Assembly (NCBI GenBank): GCA_021791615.1
Contig: JAJYWG010000437.1
Span: forward strand, 1-6,595
DNA: 6,595 nt
Reading direction: 5' to 3'
Origin: Actinomycetes bacterium
Lineage (GTDB): Bacteria > Actinomycetota > Acidimicrobiia > Acidimicrobiales > RAAP-2
The notes below the pieces were generated by a model. That model saw nothing but the letters and a program-made list of their open reading frames with translations. It had not been told where the DNA came from and did not search any database. Below are positions 6,364 through 6,595 of this stretch, one piece after another. The position numbers were made by a program, and so were the translations under genes. Numbering within the stretch: position 1 is the first letter of the stretch; each line of letters begins with the position of its first letter.

Positions 6364-6479
6364 CCGTGAGCGTCGATGCCGTGAGGCACTACTGGTCTTA
6401 CCTGTCGAAGCTGGGCTCTCTTCCGGAGAGTCGCCGCTCGTGTGCAATCAGTCCGTGCTCCTTGCCGACCCTGACAGGG

Positions 6480-6512
6480 CGCCTACCACGCTCAAGTGAG
6501 GAGCGGTAGGCG
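6480..6512 (+). repeat. strong hairpin (inverted repeat, interrupted stem)
   Basis: CGCCTAC (6480-6486) pairs with GTAGGCG (6506-6512). Inside it, after a 2-base bulge (CA), CGCTC (6489-6493) pairs with GAGCG (6501-6505), leaving the 7-base loop AAGTGAG. That is twelve pairs with one bulge. The absence of a T-run on either side argues against a simple terminator and for a structured RNA or protein-binding site. Confidence 0.55.
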
Positions 6513-6527
6513 ATGAGATGCAAGAGC

Positions 6528-6544
6528 CGAATCTGCCGGATTCG
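6528..6544 (+). repeat. second hairpin just downstream
   Basis: CGAATC (6528-6533) and GATTCG (6539-6544) are perfect 6-bp arms around the loop TGCCG. It starts only 15 bases after the previous hairpin, so the two may be parts of one folded RNA that continues past the window edge. Confidence 0.45.
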
Positions 6545-6595
6545 ATGACGAATGCCGATGGTCAATAGGTACTTTGATAGCGGGGTCCACCACCT

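Larger units (their letters stand above)
6364..6595. other. 3' flank without a recognised gene; contains several hairpins
   Basis: A 48-codon frame from GTG 6366 to TAG 6509 shows no known motif and is not called. Short pairings are TGCC-gtga-GGCA (6377-6388), CTCT-tccgg-AGAG near 6417-6429 and CCCT-gac-AGGG near 6469-6479, followed by the two stronger hairpins listed separately. None has a T-run, so no terminator is supported for the thioesterase operon. Confidence 0.5.

Noticed and set aside
6364..6388. Repeated word CCGTGAG and TGCC/GGCA hairpin as terminator of the thioesterase operon
   Set aside because: The stem is four pairs with no T-run; two copies of a 7-base word this close are not significant in such DNA.

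Overview
This is a high-GC window whose genes look actinobacterial: GTG and TTG starts, ATGA and longer start/stop overlaps, EmrB/QacA-type (DHA2) drug exporters, and an HTH regulator with an MmyB-like ligand-binding domain. The genus cannot be told from the sequence. There are no rRNA genes, CRISPR arrays, transposases or phage genes, and I recognised no tRNA. Everything recognisable is a transporter, a transcriptional regulator, or a small protein coupled to one of these, so the window reads as a cluster of export and detoxification units.

Left part (1-1150, + strand): the 3' end of a DHA2-type MFS exporter runs in from the left edge. It overlaps an HxlR-family regulator that starts at TTG. 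A short hairpin with a T-run near 1204-1225 may end this operon.

Middle part (1238 to about 3004): a second DHA2 exporter on the - strand faces the first tail to tail and is its close paralogue. It diverges from an ArsR-type regulator on the + strand. Both members of this divergent pair are broken. The exporter needs three frame changes plus repair of an apparent 10-residue in-frame deletion, and the regulator needs one frame change and has an unrecognisable C-terminal half. All four frame changes fit losses of one or two bases in short G/C runs, so sequencing error is possible. However, the breaks are confined to this one divergent unit while the other genes are clean. The stretch from about 2890 to 3228 holds no convincing gene, only a possible terminator and a palindrome.

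Right part (3229-6363): a 12-TM MFS transporter (- strand, GTG start) overlaps by ATGA a 159-aa protein with a DinB-like histidine pattern. Divergent from it is an XRE/MmyB-type regulator (+ strand) that overlaps by ATGA a PaaI/YdiI-type hotdog thioesterase. The 86-bp gap between the two operons holds a perfect 17-bp inverted repeat (ATTACCT-CCC-AGGTAAT at 5063-5079), the best operator candidate in the window. My reading is a self-contained four-gene module in which the regulator senses an acyl or other lipophilic ligand and controls an exporter, a possible thiol or metal-dependent enzyme, and a thioesterase. This arrangement is the most interesting thing in the window, but the function is inferred.

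Right edge (6364-6595): no recognised gene. It carries two strong hairpins in a row (6480-6512 and 6528-6544), suggesting a structured RNA or the 5' part of an element that continues beyond the window.
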